Source of the DNA: Centropus unirufus
Lineage: Eukaryota; Chordata; Aves; Cuculiformes; Centropidae
Length of the DNA stretch: 64,000 nt
Direction: 5' to 3'
NCBI GenBank assembly: GCA_013397695.1
Contig: VYZI01000128.1
Coordinates: forward strand, 284,380 to 348,379
The translations under genes were made by a program, and so were the position numbers. How positions within the stretch are numbered: the stretch's first letter is position 1; the number at the start of each line of letters is the position of its first letter. Under the pieces are notes generated by a model. It saw only the letters and a program-made list of their open reading frames with translations. It was not told the DNA's origin and did no database searches. This document shows, piece after piece, positions 13,501 through 27,188 of this stretch.

Positions 13501-16239
13501 TTTTAGTGACCTGAATTGCACCTCTTGTGGTGACATGGCACAAGGTACAACAAAATCCTGCAGCCAGTGCAGAAGTGGAAATGTTTCTTTTATGCTTCAA
13601 TACGGCAGTTAGAGACACAGTTGGAAAGAAGAAGATTTTGTGTCTTTCTGGTGTGGAATACTGCATAGCTAAACCAGAACACAGGTTATGACACGGTAAC
13701 AAGACACAGAGAGGGCAGAAATGATAAATGCATCCACACCTGACTGATATTGCAGATGTAGGTACAATTGAGCAAGACTAGTGCTGAAGAAAAGAATGAG
13801 AGAAGAAAATGAGACAGGTAAAAATCAGCATAAATACAGACCCATCCCAAATAATCACATCCTTTCAATACAAATAAATGGATTGTATATGGATTTTTAT
13901 ATTTTGCAAACACAGAACAGCTCCAGTTCTTTTAAAAGCACTGAAGGAGATGAGTCAGATTCCTTCAAATTGCTTATTCCTATTTTTAATAAAAACGCCA
14001 CCACGAGAATTGCACATATTTTTGTTTTGCTTCCTCATACTATAAGTGCTGAATAACAATCATGAAATGAAATTGTGCTTTCTAGCTTTAATTGCCTTTG
14101 ATTTCTAAATAACCCAAAGCGTTTTTTACCTCATTCGGGTGAGTAAGACCAGGAACTTGGTAACTGCCAGTGTGAAGCTGCAGGTAGTGGCACACTGGGC
14201 TGCTCAGGATGGGAATTGCGAATGCCACAGCCAAATGATACTGAAATTTATGAAGATAGAATTTAATTAGCTAAAAAGCCCTGAGAAGGGCTAGAATTGG
14301 GACTCTTGCAAAGAACCTTATCTGCCCAAAATGACAGCTCTAGCAGCACAACCCACTTCACAGCTGAGATTGCCAGGCATGTGTTAACTCCTTGTGTTTT
14401 TTGCTGCACACGCATACGAGTACGTTGGGATGATTTACCAGTCAAATACATCCAGCTTAATCAAATCCAGACTGGTCACAGCACCCGGATGGTACCAGCT
14501 CATAAAATATCATTTTCATTCTTTTTTCAAGTAATGGGCAAAAGGCTCTGCTTGCATCTAACACCAAACACTGCATTCATTACTGGATCGATTACTGAGA
14601 TATTTTCTGATTTTTTTCTGAATCACTGTTCCCATTCAGGAGTGATTTTGGCTCTGGACTGTGTGTTGTTTGTAAGCAATGGCGCTAATGGGTTCTATGT
14701 CTGCTATAAGCACAGGGAAGTGGAGCTAAATACCAGCATAAAGGATGTGACAAAGTTAGAAATAGGGAGAAAGAGTAAGGGGAATAAATTGCAAAAAGAA
14801 AAAAATAATCAATTTTAATAATAGCTTGACAGTTACAATTAAATAATCCAAAGCTCAAGCTGAGCATTTTTGTTACACCCTGCATGAATGATGTTTGTAC
14901 TTTGGAACCTTTAAAATATTTAAGCAGAGAAGAAATGAAATGAACTGCAACCAGTTAAGGTCATCCATTTAGGACAAAATTGATAAAATATTAAAATGAA
15001 AGAAATAAATTTTCAAACAGAGATACTACGGCTTCATAGAGATGCATTATTCAAAGCAGAGGAACATATGTGACCTCTAGGCTATTACATAATGGAGAAA
15101 GGATACGACAGTTCAAAAGAGCAGAAACTCTAGACAGCAGAGCCAGAGAGGGAAGATGGATTAAGCATGCTGTAAGCTAGTGCTTTGCTTCGAGGGGACA
15201 AGACTGGACCCCTGTGTTAAAGCATTACATTCTCAGAGCCAGCTTTTGGACTCTGCTATTATGTTTGGCTTAAAAAACACTGAAAATATCACGGCTTTTT
15301 TAACTACAGATTGATTTTATGTCTAGCTGAGCTTGTTCCTCCTCGGAGGCTGGCGCTTAAAGCAGGGTGGTCCTGAGCTGCTGAGTTTGAGTGGCTTCTT
15401 CCAAACTGTGAGCTTGTCCTTGAACACTTTTTTTTAGGCTGTCCAGGATATCACGCTCCATACTTCTCTCTTTCTGTGGGCATCTTCTCCTCCGGCATCC
15501 CTGCCCTATCATGGCTTGAAGATGCCCAGTTTACACTCAGGACATCTTCAAGGCAAGTAGTCTTAAATTCTATCAAGAAGTCCTGCTATTCTAAGTCCAG
15601 AGCCAGTAGTCACCATACAGGATTCATTATAAAATAGGGTTTTGCAAGGATCTTAATTCTCTTGTGTCTGAGGTACTTGGGATTAATCTCCCCTAAATGC
15701 AGAAGTAGCTGCCTGGAACAAAAAGTGTCTTCAAATCCCAGCAAAATCTGTCTAAGACTAGACACTTTACTCCTTTTAAAAATTAATTTCCACCTAGCAG
15801 AAGGCCTTTGCCTCCAAGCTCAGCTTTCTGATGCAACTCCATTGCTCTCCTTTTGGCAAAAGTTATTCAATATTCATGCAGCCAGAAATGCCTAACATAA
15901 GATTTTGAACTGTACATCGGGGCCAGACATCAAAGAGTTAGGTAATAGAAAGCCAAAGTTTTTCTTGGACATAGATTAGCCTCCCTAGAATATTTAAAAA
16001 AAATCCCCAAGTGGCTGTGGCAGTCATTCGTGATCTCAAGTCCTTTAAATGTTTTTGATCATCTTCCCATTTTTACTCAGTTGCAATTACTCCACGAGAA
16101 GAATAAATCTTTGCATTTGCAGAGCAAGCATTTATTTCCAACTCTCAAAGCTGTTCCAAATAGGGACCACTTACAAATGAGGTTTTATTAAGGATGTAGA
16201 CGTAACCTATGATACTAGTTTTCTGTTCCTGGCGCTGCA
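10511..16239. other. Intergenic, no gene seen
   Basis: AT-rich DNA with A tracts near 11373 and 11680. A perfect palindrome lies at 13099-13118. The segment 12000-12420 is more complex and GC-balanced, and includes CAAAGGTCA at 12135, a nuclear-receptor half-site type word. A 173-codon frame at 14297-14818 has no domain or codon signature and is treated as chance. Confidence 0.6.
13099..13118. repeat. Perfect 20-bp palindrome
   Basis: The two 10-base halves are exact reverse complements with no spacer, centred on GTTAAC. The centre resembles the HNF1-type half-site GTTAA, but no functional claim can be made from this alone. Confidence 0.9.
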
Positions 16240-16312
16240 GCTGGCTTCCCTAGTGACCCTTGGAAAGAAGTTCAGTTACCCCATTGGAAAACAGAGATAC
16301 TGGAATGGGTCT
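16240..16312 (+). mobile_element. Ancient MIR/CORE-SINE or L2-like relic (probable)
   Basis: The order of words 'agtgacccttgg', 'cagttaccccatt' and 'aaaacagagatac' follows the MIR pattern 'gtgaccttgggcaag...cctcagtttccccatctgtaaaatggagataata'. This is a diverged match judged by eye. Birds keep only old copies of this class, which fits the decay. Confidence 0.5.
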
Positions 16313-19300
16313 GAGCTTTTGGAAAAGGTAGGAATACGGCCCTTGCAGAGGATGGAGGATTTCAGCGGCAAAACCGAGGCATGAGTCCTGGCCCTGGCCC
16401 TGTACCTCAGGAGCATTTTGGAAGAGAATGACCATTGACTATACCCTAGTGGTCTTTGAATTTTCATAGGTATTTCTAAAACAGGGTTATTGTTTTTTTT
16501 TTAAAAAAAAAAAAAAAGAGATCAACTGAACTCAAAACCTCTATAACAAAACCTATATTGTCACAAATTAAGACATACCTACTTATAAAAATAACCACAA
16601 CTTCTTAAAACATCACTAACCTTGCCCTTTATGAATGTCTTGCATTTAGAAATCTGCCATAGTATAATTTTCAGGGATAAAAAGAAATAGGAAGTGGTTA
16701 TGTAAAATAGTAGATTGTCTATATTCCACTTTTAATCTGACAAAGTATTCCCTCAAATAATGCAAAAGCTTCAGAACACATTTTAGTTGTCAATATTATA
16801 TTTTACCCCAGAAGCTGAAAATATGACCATGTTCCTTTTCCTCGTAATTGTCAAATGGGATCATAGTATACGAAGAACATAACAAAACGGTTCCGAGTAT
16901 CAAACGCAAAAGAAAGACTGAATTTCTAGTGCGATTGATTAAAAAGCTGCTGTTATGGTTCTAAAAGAATCGTTTTTCCTTTGAGTTAAGGTGATTTTTT
17001 TGTTGACATAAGTAGGACTGGCCATATCAATCACATTGAAGGTGCATGCCACCAGGCATCTTTCCTCCGTCAGAAACCCTGGCAAACTCCAAAGGAATTG
17101 AATAGGAAGGGGCAAACATACAATGGCAAAGGCTCAGTATAATCCTATGGTTTCTAGCAACCTATGATTTTTTTTTTAAGTAGAGTTACTGTCTGCATAT
17201 TTGAAAGTCCCTAATAGATTTTTCTCTTGTGATGTCGTATGAGTACATTTTCGAGATATATATATATACTTAAAAAAAAAATATTCACAAAATCCATAGC
17301 AATGACTACCACAGATTAATTATGTGTGAAAAGCACCTTTCGTGATCTTTCTAGATTTCAGCGGAACAACACGTTCTGGTATTCCTCTTCCTGCTAAATC
17401 CAGCAGAAAAAAATCATGCATCGAAATTGGTGTGTGGAAGACATGTCTCAGAACTACCTAGAATAAAACATACGCATATGTTTTAATTGAAGCTAATCTA
17501 TCTTCCTCAAAAATCTGGCAAAAGGGATTTACCTGGCAAGACTGAAGAAGTGAGCTACCCTTCCTAAATAATGGAGGAAAAAAACTAGGGGCAGATAACT
17601 TGAAAAACTCACACTAACTTTATGGAAATTTTGCAGAAATGATCTGCTGGGCCTTCGGTGCAGACAGAGAAATTTTGTAGCCAACGTAATTTTTAAAGCT
17701 GAGATAAGTATGTGTGTTGGGGGAGGGGATAATAGAGCTTTCTATTAATGGAAAGCAGTCCGGCTGCAGCCTGAACCTCGGTGTCTTCCCTCCCCACAAT
17801 CATGGCATTAATTACTTCATAGGTCAAATTATGTTTCTGTTTGAAAGAGCCTGGTGATCTACGTGAACCAGAGCATATTTAGATCTACTGTATCCTCTAC
17901 CGTGGATTTTTATTCTTGTTTGACGCGTGCAGGCTACTAATTTAGTTTTTCATTGAAGATAGCTCTATTTTTTTTTTTTAATCCTGCACAGTGTCAGTCT
18001 GGTTCCAAAATGTATAGAACAAGCATGCATTAATTGAATCCGAGGGCATCTATACTTGCTCCTTCAACCATATGGCCAGGATTTTTATTTAAAAGGCCAA
18101 AAAGTGACTGGAACAATGCCCAAAGGGGAGAATAAAGATAGACATTTAAAGGTGAGCTCACTAGATTTATAATAGCAGGGGACACTAGCATCCTTTCCAG
18201 CCAGCTACCCAGTAATGTTTGTATCACAAGAAAGGCCGAGGAGATCCTTCTTCAAAAATAATGGATACAGCTATTAATGTATTGGGGCAGCAATGCAGCA
18301 ATCCACTTCAGATATTGATAATAAATTACATTTTTCATATCTGAGCTTACATGATCCAGGCAGGCAGTCAGAAAAGCATTTTTGGTGTATCGGTGTTATT
18401 TAGAATAGCTGCTCGGAAAAGTTTTAAAGAATTAAGAGTGCTTCTGTCCAAAAAGAATAGCCAAGAGCTATCAAAAAAGACTGCTATTTAAGCATATGAA
18501 GAACCTGGATGAGAAGGTAGCGCAGGGCTCCCAGGGAAGGTGCTGCTTCTCCTATCAACCCGATCCCACTGTTTGTGGATAAAGCTTGGGAAATGATATT
18601 GAGTCAATCAGAAGAGGCAGAGAAAGCATCAACATATCGTGACGCATAGTAGGGCTTGTTCAGTCCATGAAAGCCCTTTCCCAGCAGGCACAAATATCAC
18701 CCCTGAGCAGGCCAGTAGGCACGCAGCAGCCGAACCACCAGAAACTATATCAAGACAAACAGAATTTGGTCTCAGAATTTTTTTAGAGGATTACCTTGCT
18801 CCCATGTACACAGATGCAGGAACTTTGTGGTCCAAAACTCAAAATAAAGAGCACAATAGGGGAACAGGAAATAAGCCTGAAAATCCCAAGGTTGCTAACC
18901 CTCAGCACACGAGAAGTACCAGGAGCTTGGTTTAAGAATTACTGTGCTTCAGAGCCCTGTGATATTTCACTTGTCTGGCCTGTCCGCTGGTGGTGAGAAA
19001 AATAAATTCAATGTTTTTACATTTCTCTCAGCCACAAAGGTTTGACATTCGTTTGTTTGTATAATGATAGCAAATATCCTTGTGTTACCACAGCTATGGG
19101 AGCTGAGAGTTGTAGAAACTCTTAAAAATCTTGACCTTGTGGTAGGGCTGCGAGTGTGGCCACGAGTGAACTCCAAAGATGTTTCTAAACCCGGCATAAG
19201 CTCCCTCCTTTTTCTGATTTCTGACTGAGCATATAGCACAAGAATTCCCGCTGGAGCCAACAGAAGTTAAAATCCCTTTCACTGGTGCTTGGTGCTTTGT

Positions 19301-22300
19301 AGGATCAGAGCATAAGCAAGGCTTACAAATTAATACAATCAGATATAATTTTTTTTAACTGTACCTTTTTAACTGTATAGGAATCTTTGACATCACCTTT
19401 TAAAAAAGTCTGACTTTAAGAGGATAAGCATAATACACAAAGTTTGAAAAATTCCCTGACTCCCTGGCACCACAGATTCAAGTCTTGGGGTCACCGAACC
19501 CTTCACCTTTCTCAGATAGATAAGATGACTACTGCAATATTTAATACAAGATAAGCCACACATGCATTTGGCTGGATTTGACCTCCCAGGCAGCTTACAA
19601 ACCCAAGAGCTTGTGTAACCTGAACCTCTGCAAGGAAACAGATATTTCTGCATTCTCCTGTGCCTCCAAGAATCGGGGATTTTGGAAACATCAAATATCA
19701 TAAAATGTGCTGAAGTTGTTGGCACTGCAATACAACTGCGAGGTGCCTGCACATCTGCAAAGCTCCATTCCAGAAGCACCTACACATCGGAGATACACAG
19801 TAGGTACGCAAGAAGACCAGGCTACTTGTACGTCAGACCAAGGGCCACCTCGCCCAGGTTCCTGTCCCCAGCAGCCACCAAAGGCAGATGCCTGGAAAGC
19901 AGAGTGATATCAGATCTAACTGGTCCTTGTTATGGCACCAGGGGCTGCTCTGGCCTCTGACAATTTAAAGTTCAGGCTTCCATTGAGCTAAGAGTGGTTT
20001 CTGCACTTTTTCCTCTGAGATTTCATCACCCACCCCATCTGTGCCAAGCAGCATGACCAAGCCTACCTTGGTGTTACATGAAGAATTGCCAATCCACCCT
20101 TGTTTTATCCTGTCGCATGCCCTCCTTTGACACTAGCTCATGTATCGAAACAAAGAACAATCAACTCTTAATTGCTAATATGTCCCCTCTCTGCTATCCT
20201 TTTCCCAGACCAAAATGTCTTAACAGCTGGCGCAGCGTCACCACTGGTTCTTGAGAAACTTCTCCAGCAGGAGGAGGAACAAAACAGCACTCAGGACTGG
20301 TTTGTCCCCAGCTGCTATGGTGGTGGAGCCGGGTGCTTTGGGCAAGTCAAAGTGAGAGTCAGCAGCCAGGAAGCCAACATAAGCCTTGGGTGGGGAATTA
20401 AAACAACAGGCCATGAGCAGCCAACACGGGCAGGTCCCAAGCCAGCTGCCCATGGTGGTGGACACCTGATCTCCCTGCTGCTTTTAGAAGTCAGAAAGTG
20501 TGCACCTGGAAGATGCTGGTAAATTTAACAAGGACTATAGTCTGATATGAAGCTTGCATTCAGAAATGATTTTGCATTCCTCACTTGCATTACATCAGCT
20601 TCACCCATGACACTTCCTTTTCTAACAATCCCTCATGTGTAATTTGCCTTCTCTCTTTTTTTTTCATTTGCTGCTCAGCATTGAGCTGATATTTTCATTA
20701 ATGATGCACTATAACCCTAAGATCCTGCTCCTAAGTGACAACGGGCAGCTCAGAAACAATTATTTTGTATGAGAAGTCTAGACAGGTTTTCTATCGTCCC
20801 AGGGACAACATTCTATTTGTTCAAATGTTTTCTTGATTAGAAAGCACAACCAAAGAGGGTACCCCAATAGCCAAGAGCATCCATCTCACAACTTTGCTGT
20901 CCGAGCATTGTCCCAGTGGAATTTTGGTAAATGCAAGCTCTGATACATCAGAAAAGTAGGGCAGAAGACAGAAAGCTGTGGGTAGGAGAGCTACAGGCTT
21001 GGCCATGCTCCAGTGACCTTCCTGTTCCCCCTTAACTGGCTGGCCAGGAGGCGTTGGAATTTCATACAGCTTCTGTGCAATTGTTCTTATTCCCATGAAG
21101 TGCACAGTTGAAGGACATTAACCCTGCCTTCCCGTGTGACAAGGTCTCTTGTAGTGGCCACTGTCACAAAAGAAAGCAAGCGATGCTTGAGGAGCGGTAC
21201 TCAAGACTTGCCTGGCAGTGTAGCTCAGTCTCCAGAGCTTCTGAGGTCCCAGCAAAAGTCGCGATCCATACTGCTGAGTCAGCCACAGCTGCTCTGAAAA
21301 AAGTCACCTGTTGGTAAAGACGCAATTGGTTTGTTGGCAGTTGAGGTTGTGGTAGTGCTATGTGTAGAGGGTACATGTAAGAGGATAATTCTCAAGTGCA
21401 GACAAGTCTAAGACAGCCACAGGAAATAACCCACCCAATTTAGATAGACTTACGTGAAGCATTCCTATTTCAGAAGCGGCGATTCCTCGTTAAAGTATTC
21501 CCATTTCTTCATTTGCACTTCAGGGTGCACTTCAAATGCCTCTGCAACTCCAGCAAAGAGACCCTGGTCTTAATCTGGATGTCCTCTAAATAGCAATGGA
21601 ATTTTTGAAAGCTGTCAGAAACTTGTGGATTTTTCTTCTCCCTTCTGTTGTGGCAGCAACTGAAACTACAAATGACAAATATTCAAACTGCACAGTTGGA
21701 ACTAACGTTCTCACCCCAGCTGAGTTTTAAACAACAGAGATATGTGTCTTGTTTAGTACAATTTAGGAAAGCTTCTGCAGAAGCCAGGACCACTTCAAAG
21801 CACTTGGTCTAAGAAGAGATCAAAAATCACTACTTAAAAAATTTTAGGAAAAAGTACTGGATGTAAACAAATGTATTTTTTGTATGTTCTTAAAATTATA
21901 CCTATTTGCTAAAAAGAGAACATAATTAGAAAAATCTTTCATTTCCACTATTATTGAATTTGTCTATATGTTAAATAATTTCAGTTCCAATTAGGATCTA
22001 ACAGAGATAGCACTCTTTGTATGAGCAAGTAGTGGGAATATAGAAGTAACTCTGTGGCTGAGGCCACCTAATCAGGGACAGGTTTCAGGTACTGAAAGCA
22101 AGTACAGCAGTAGAGTTTTACCTGGCCCACAGGTTTATTTTTTATTTTTTCAAGACTGGAGAATAGAACATATCTGATTATAATGAACTGGAATAAACTA
22201 CCATTTGTGTGTTTTTACTAAATGATTGTCAATGTAGGTTATTATTCCTTGTTCTGACTGCAGTTGCATGAGCTCTTCCATGTGTTCGCGCAAGCCGATT

Positions 22301-24235
22301 CAAACGCTTTTGTTCAAGCCACTCCACGCTACACAACTCAACATTTAAAAGGTCTGAGATCAAACTAATTTATTGCTCTTGTTATATTAAACTCAATGCA
22401 AACTAGCACAGTCCCACATCTGATAACACTTGAATTAAACCCTCCGAACAGTCACAATTACTTCAGTACTGACATGCTCAAACACTTGTGGTTTCAGGTT
22501 CAGGACCCTGGTGAATCTTTAGTAGCCCCCGCCTATGAATCCTGCAGGTATATATTGGCTGTGAAACTCACCTGCAGAGTAAGGGATGAAATCCACAGGC
22601 TGGACAACAGCTTGCAGATGGATCAACTTGCCAGAGGTACCTCCTTCGTGTCAGTTCATTGCACACAGAAAGGCTCGACAACCTCAAAAACAACTCAAGG
22701 TGGCTAAGATCAGTTTCCTCAACCTGACATTATCAAGTATTAGGTATTATCTTCATGACAGAGGCAACGACCTGACCTAGATTCAGATGCAAAGAGTTTT
22801 TTATGTGTAAATGTTACTATATTAATAAAATAAAATATTACTGAAGTTACAGTAAGCTTTTAAAATTAATATTGCATAGTAATGACTCCAAATACGTGTG
22901 TAATGAACAATAAGTTGCCCATAACTTCCGCTGACCCTGACAGCAGTGGCAGCAAAGTCCAGGCTGACAAGGAGACAAAGACAATGTCACTAGCAGCAAG
23001 TCATCTGCCCTCTTCTTGTTACCCGTAAGCCAGTACTAACTGGGTAATATTACTGAATGTGTAACTAACTGTAATGTTTTTTTATAGAAATACATACTTT
23101 ACATCATATATATAATACACACACGCTTACATGAAAAAATATTCTAGATTACGATCTCTCGGCCCTCCACAATTTGCAGAACCTGCTATTGCCTTCTTCC
23201 AAAATGAACATCTCTGGGTTTGTGGCTTTCGGTATTTAAACCCAAGCAGAGCTTTCCTTTCACTTTTGCTTACTCAATTTTTGTAGCGGAGCTTCTAAGT
23301 AAGCCTTGTTCCAGCAATGGAATTAAACCGCAGTTTAATGTCAAACCTCTCCGTGAGATGCTGTTGTATAGAGTACTCCTTGCACCAGTCTTGGTGGAGG
23401 AAGCCCAGTGTGGTTGACCATGATGGCAGAAGACAAGGCATCACTGAGTAAAGTTCCATTGCGCTCCTCACCGGAAAGTGATGAACTGTTTGAGCTGATG
23501 GTGGGACAGACCCCTGCTCTTCTTCTGTAAAGATATTTCAGCTGGCGAGAGAGAATTTTTCCAACCCTTTGTTGTGAAGTGCTTCTTACACCAAGGTTTC
23601 ATCTTGAAATCTTTCATATTAAGTCAGCGACTGACATTCTAGACTTCTTACTGCGTGCTGAGACTACATTCTGTGGTGCGCTATATTGGCTAAAACTTTT
23701 TTTTTTCCATTTTGAGTATGCTGGCTATGGAAATATTAACCAAGTGATGACACAACAAAGCTGTGCCTCCTTTTCCCTATATTACTTATTTTGAAAATGG
23801 TACATTAAAAATAAAGAAAAAATGCCACTGTTCAATATTGCTTTGAGATGTTTAGCTAAAACAATGTTTCTTTGGAGAAATGGGATGATAATAATTTTAA
23901 TATGATGGCAAGAACTGGGGAAGTTAGTGAACATTTGTTATTATGGTGGCTAATATTAGCTGAATATCTCAATGTAGACATGCTACATTTTAATTCAGGC
24001 ATCAAATAGACATCTCTGTCCCAAGGTTATAAAACAGAGAAGGGAAAGATAACTGCGAAGAAGATTTCAAAAGTTCAGAGTGACATTTAGGTGAATGTCG
24101 AATATTTTTCTCCCTTTGGACATTGCTCCTCTCGTTAAAATAATTGTGATTTTTTTTTTAGGCATTCAGAAATCTTCCTGATAATGTAAAATAATTTTAT
24201 TTGGGGTTTGATTATTTACGAATTAACATATTTAC
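16313..24235. other. Intergenic, no gene seen
   Basis: AT-rich DNA with no supported gene. It includes a T/A homopolymer junction near 16491-16517, (AT)n runs near 17256 and 23106, and many short chance frames. No CR1 copy was recognised across about 8 kb, which makes this the longest repeat-poor stretch here and a reasonable place to look for conserved non-coding elements. Confidence 0.55.
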
Positions 24236-24395
24236 AGAATCACAGAATCACAAGGTTGGAAAAGACCTCTGAGATCATCGAGTCCAACCGTACCTGTCCA
24301 CCACTAAACCAGATCCCTTAGCCCCTCATCTACCCATCTTTTAAATACATCCAGGGATGGTGATTCCACCACCTCCCTGGGCAATTTAGTCCTGA
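24236..24395 (-). mobile_element. CR1 LINE 3' end
   Basis: The stretch begins with the duplicated 'agaatcacagaatca' terminal repeat. It continues with 'ggttggaaaagacctctg', 'atcatcgagtccaacc' and further in 'ccagggatggtgattccacc', which is the reverse complement of the avian CR1 3' end. Only about 160 bp remain, a typical 5'-truncated copy. Confidence 0.9.
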
Positions 24396-25141
24396 TTATT
24401 TCATATTGACTATATTTAGGCCTGATACATTTTATAATATGCTCTGGGGATGAAAATTAAGGAAAGAAAGGAAATGTATATGGAAACAGGGACAAACAGC
24501 ATGAAAGTTCTCTTGGACAATGGGATCCTCATGGAACCAGCTCAAGTTATGAACACAGAAGAGACAACCTCATGGCAGCTGGTCCATGTTTTTCCTCTCA
24601 ATAAACAGGATTTAAACATCATGGGAATCACTGGACAGAACATTCAAAATATTTACACATATCCAGACAGAGCAAAAAAAAGTTCACACTCATAATTAAA
24701 TACCATAACTAATGGTAATTTAAAAAAATCAAAGCAAAATCTGAAACAGATTCTCAAGGCCAGTCTGAATTTGAACCAGGGCTGACTACAGCCGCATTTG
24801 ATGGTTGAGTCCAAAATTTGACTCAGCTGTAGTTAAAGCATAACCTGACAGCCGCTTTTTACTACAACTTTCTGCTGAGTCGTTAAGTTTGGGTAAGGAA
24901 CGTAATTCTTCCATCATGTCTTAAATTATGAAAATTACGAGATCATTCTTAAAATGCAAAAAAGGTATTAGCAAGCTAATTTAGTAATCACTAAAGTTTG
25001 ACCAGGGTATTGTTTATCCAGGAAATGTACAAGTCGCAATGCTTAATATCCTGTAAAGCTACAGGAGTAGTCTTCTAGTTGACTTCTCACCTCCTCCCGT
25101 CCCATTTAGGGTGCGTAATCTTGTTTACTTTCTTGCTTGGA
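24396..25141. other. Intergenic, no gene seen
   Basis: AT-rich DNA between two repeats. A frame at 24450-24695 (81 codons) has no recognised domain and is not called as a gene. Confidence 0.55.
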
Positions 25142-25210
25142 TTTTACAGGTGGAAAACCCGAGAAGGGTTACATCGTTAACCAGGTTGTAAAGCCTTCAA
25201 ACTACTCAAT
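25142..25210 (-). mobile_element. Ancient MIR/CORE-SINE or L2-like relic (probable)
   Basis: The words 'ttttacaggtggaaaac', 'gagaagggttacat' and 'ccaggttgtaaagc' follow the reverse complement of the MIR 3' half ('ttttacagatgaggaaactgag...ttgcccaaggtcacacagc'). The match is diverged and was made by eye. Confidence 0.45.
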
Positions 25211-25452
25211 GGCATAAATGAGTGGTTCCCAAAATGAGAGGCAGGTACAAGTAGTTGTATCTAAACCACCTCTGGGTGGTACATGATGTAAAGTTGCCAC
25301 TGCCGGTGAACGGACCCGCTCAGACAGCGGTCTCCAAAGTGGGGTGCACAGAAGACAACCCATGGGGATGCAGGAAGAAAATGTCTTTTGGTGCCATTAA
25401 TAAAGAATTAAAAAAAATTAATAAGTATCTATTTCATCTTTAGCTCATCAGG

Positions 25453-25764
25453 ACCTACAGGAAAGCTGGGGAGGGGGATTTTATCAGGGAGTGCAGTGAT
25501 AGGACAAGGAGCAAAGGTTTTGAGCTGAAAGAGGGGAGATTTAGATTAAATATTAGGAAGAAATTTTTAACTGTGAGCATAGTGAGGCACTGGCCCAGGT
25601 TGCCCAGAGAAGTAGTGGCTGTGCTACCCCTGGAGGTGTTGGAGGCCAGGTTGGATACGGCTTTGAGCAACCTGATCCTGTGGAAGGTGTCACTGTCCTT
25701 GACATTGGGGCTGGAACTGGATGATCTTTCAGGTCCCTTCCAACCCAAGCCATCCTATGATTAT
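25453..25764 (+). mobile_element. CR1 LINE 3' fragment, about 310 bp
   Basis: Reads the CR1 3' segment in sense: 'gtgataggacaagg', 'gctgaaagaggggagattta', 'aggaagaaatttttaactgt', 'gaggcactggcccaggttgc', 'gatctttcaggtcccttcc' and the end 'cctatgatt'. Short open frames on both strands here (25455-25794) are by-products of the element and are not genes. Confidence 0.95.
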
Positions 25765-26355
25765 TTTAATTTTCATTTTGGGTCTCGTTTATAGTGTACA
25801 CAATGTATTAGCACAGTAGTACGTGTTGTACTCAGGAACACAACATCACTCCTAGCAGGAGGCACTGTGGTACGAGACAACATTTTTTTTCTGTCCTGCA
25901 TTTCTTTTGCTATTGATGCTCCTGTTTGGGGGGCAGTGATCAGCACTGGTTTCTTACTGGCCACAGCTTTAACGGATGTGCTTACACTGGATGCCAACCA
26001 CGCTGTCCCTCAGGCAGCTCGAGGGACAATCTTTTCTCAGATCTGAATGATTTAGAAGAGCAGTTATTGCTGACCCGGCACTCTATGAGTGTCTCAAAGT
26101 AACGCAACACTTTTATGCACCAAAAAACAATTCTACCACTACATAAAAAAAAAACACAACGACGTAGGCACATTTATTCAAACACCTAAAATCAATCATC
26201 AGCTAACGGGAATAAATCATGTTTGTAAAGCTATTCCTCATCCTCAATTCCAAGAGTAACTCCACTGTGGGCTTGTCTCTATCCAGCGTTAGTGAACGGG
26301 AGGGTCAGGAAGCTTAGAGCACCAGGATATTTCTCTTGCTGTGGACCTCCCTCGA
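25765..26355. other. Intergenic, no gene seen
   Basis: Short chance frames only. No recognised element lies between the CR1 copy and the small minus-strand ORF at 26356. Confidence 0.5.
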
Positions 26356-26478
26356 CTAATTGAAACTTCTTTCACGGTCTCTCAGCTGGCTTTTGAGCTC
26401 CGCATGGAGCTGCTGGAGCCTTTCCTGAAATTTTTCACCGTACTGGATGCAAAGAGATGACCGATGCTTCCAGAACAT
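26356..26478 (-). other. Small ORF (40 codons) with coiled-coil-like composition, unrecognised
   Basis: Read on the minus strand from ATG at 26478-26476 to TAG at 26358-26356. The product is rich in Lys, Arg, Glu, Gln and Leu, with hydrophobic residues at F17, L21, L24 and L28 in a heptad-like spacing, followed by a charged tail. The ATG is preceded by a pyrimidine-containing stretch ending in AAAG, so it might be part of an internal exon rather than a free ORF. No family was recognised, and a chance ORF of this length is common. It is included because its composition looks more protein-like than its neighbours. Confidence 0.2.
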
Positions 26479-26877
26479 CTTTAATTGAATAAAACACATG
26501 GATATTAATAATATTTAAGTGTAGAGGGTAGAACAGAAATTACATTAGATCTAGAAAAATGCTCAAATACAAAACCAGGGCAACGTTTTAGCACTGACGC
26601 ACTACTACTCCACTTTTGTTAATGCGATCAATAGGGCATTGACTGATGGATCTGCACTGGGTACTGGCACATGCACTACAGCTGCTGCTGTAGTTTCAAT
26701 CTATACACAAGAAAGGGACTCAAATGATTTCACAGGGCGCAGAGGGGCTCACTCATTACTCTGGCCTCATAAAAGCTTATTATACTGCAAACATGTAATT
26801 GGCTACACCTATCTTAATGTAATTAAGAGACCGCACAACTTATTGCTGCAACAACTATCCCTCAGTGTCAGGTCACA

Positions 26878-27188
26878 NNNNNNNNNNNNNNNNNNNNNNN
26901 NNNNNNNNNNNNNNNNNNNNNNNNNNNNNNNNNNNNNNNNNNNNNNNNNNNNNNNNNNNNNNNNNNNNNNNNNNNNNNNNNNNNNNNNNNNNNNNNNNNN
27001 NNNNNNNNNNNNNNNNNNNNNNNNNNNNNNNNNNNNNNNNNNNNNNNNNNNNNNNNNNNNNNNNNNNNNNNNNNNNNNNNNNNNNNNNNNNNNNNNNNNN
27101 NNNNNNNNNNNNNNNNNNNNNNNNNNNNNNNNNNNNNNNNNNNNNNNNNNNNNNNNNNNNNNNNNNNNNNNNNNNNNNNNNNNNNNNN
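26878..27188. other. Assembly gap (311 N)
   Basis: An unbroken run of N. Reading frames drawn across it are not meaningful. Confidence 1.

Noticed and set aside
14297..14818. 173-codon + strand frame
   Set aside because: No domain, no codon or composition signature, and no supporting splice sites. One frame of this length is expected by chance in 64 kb.
21211..21270. tRNA-like 'gtgtagctcag' word
   Set aside because: No matching acceptor stem, anticodon arm or T-loop could be drawn around it.
25455..25794. Frames on both strands of about 70-97 codons
   Set aside because: They lie within a CR1 3' fragment, which is not coding at this position.
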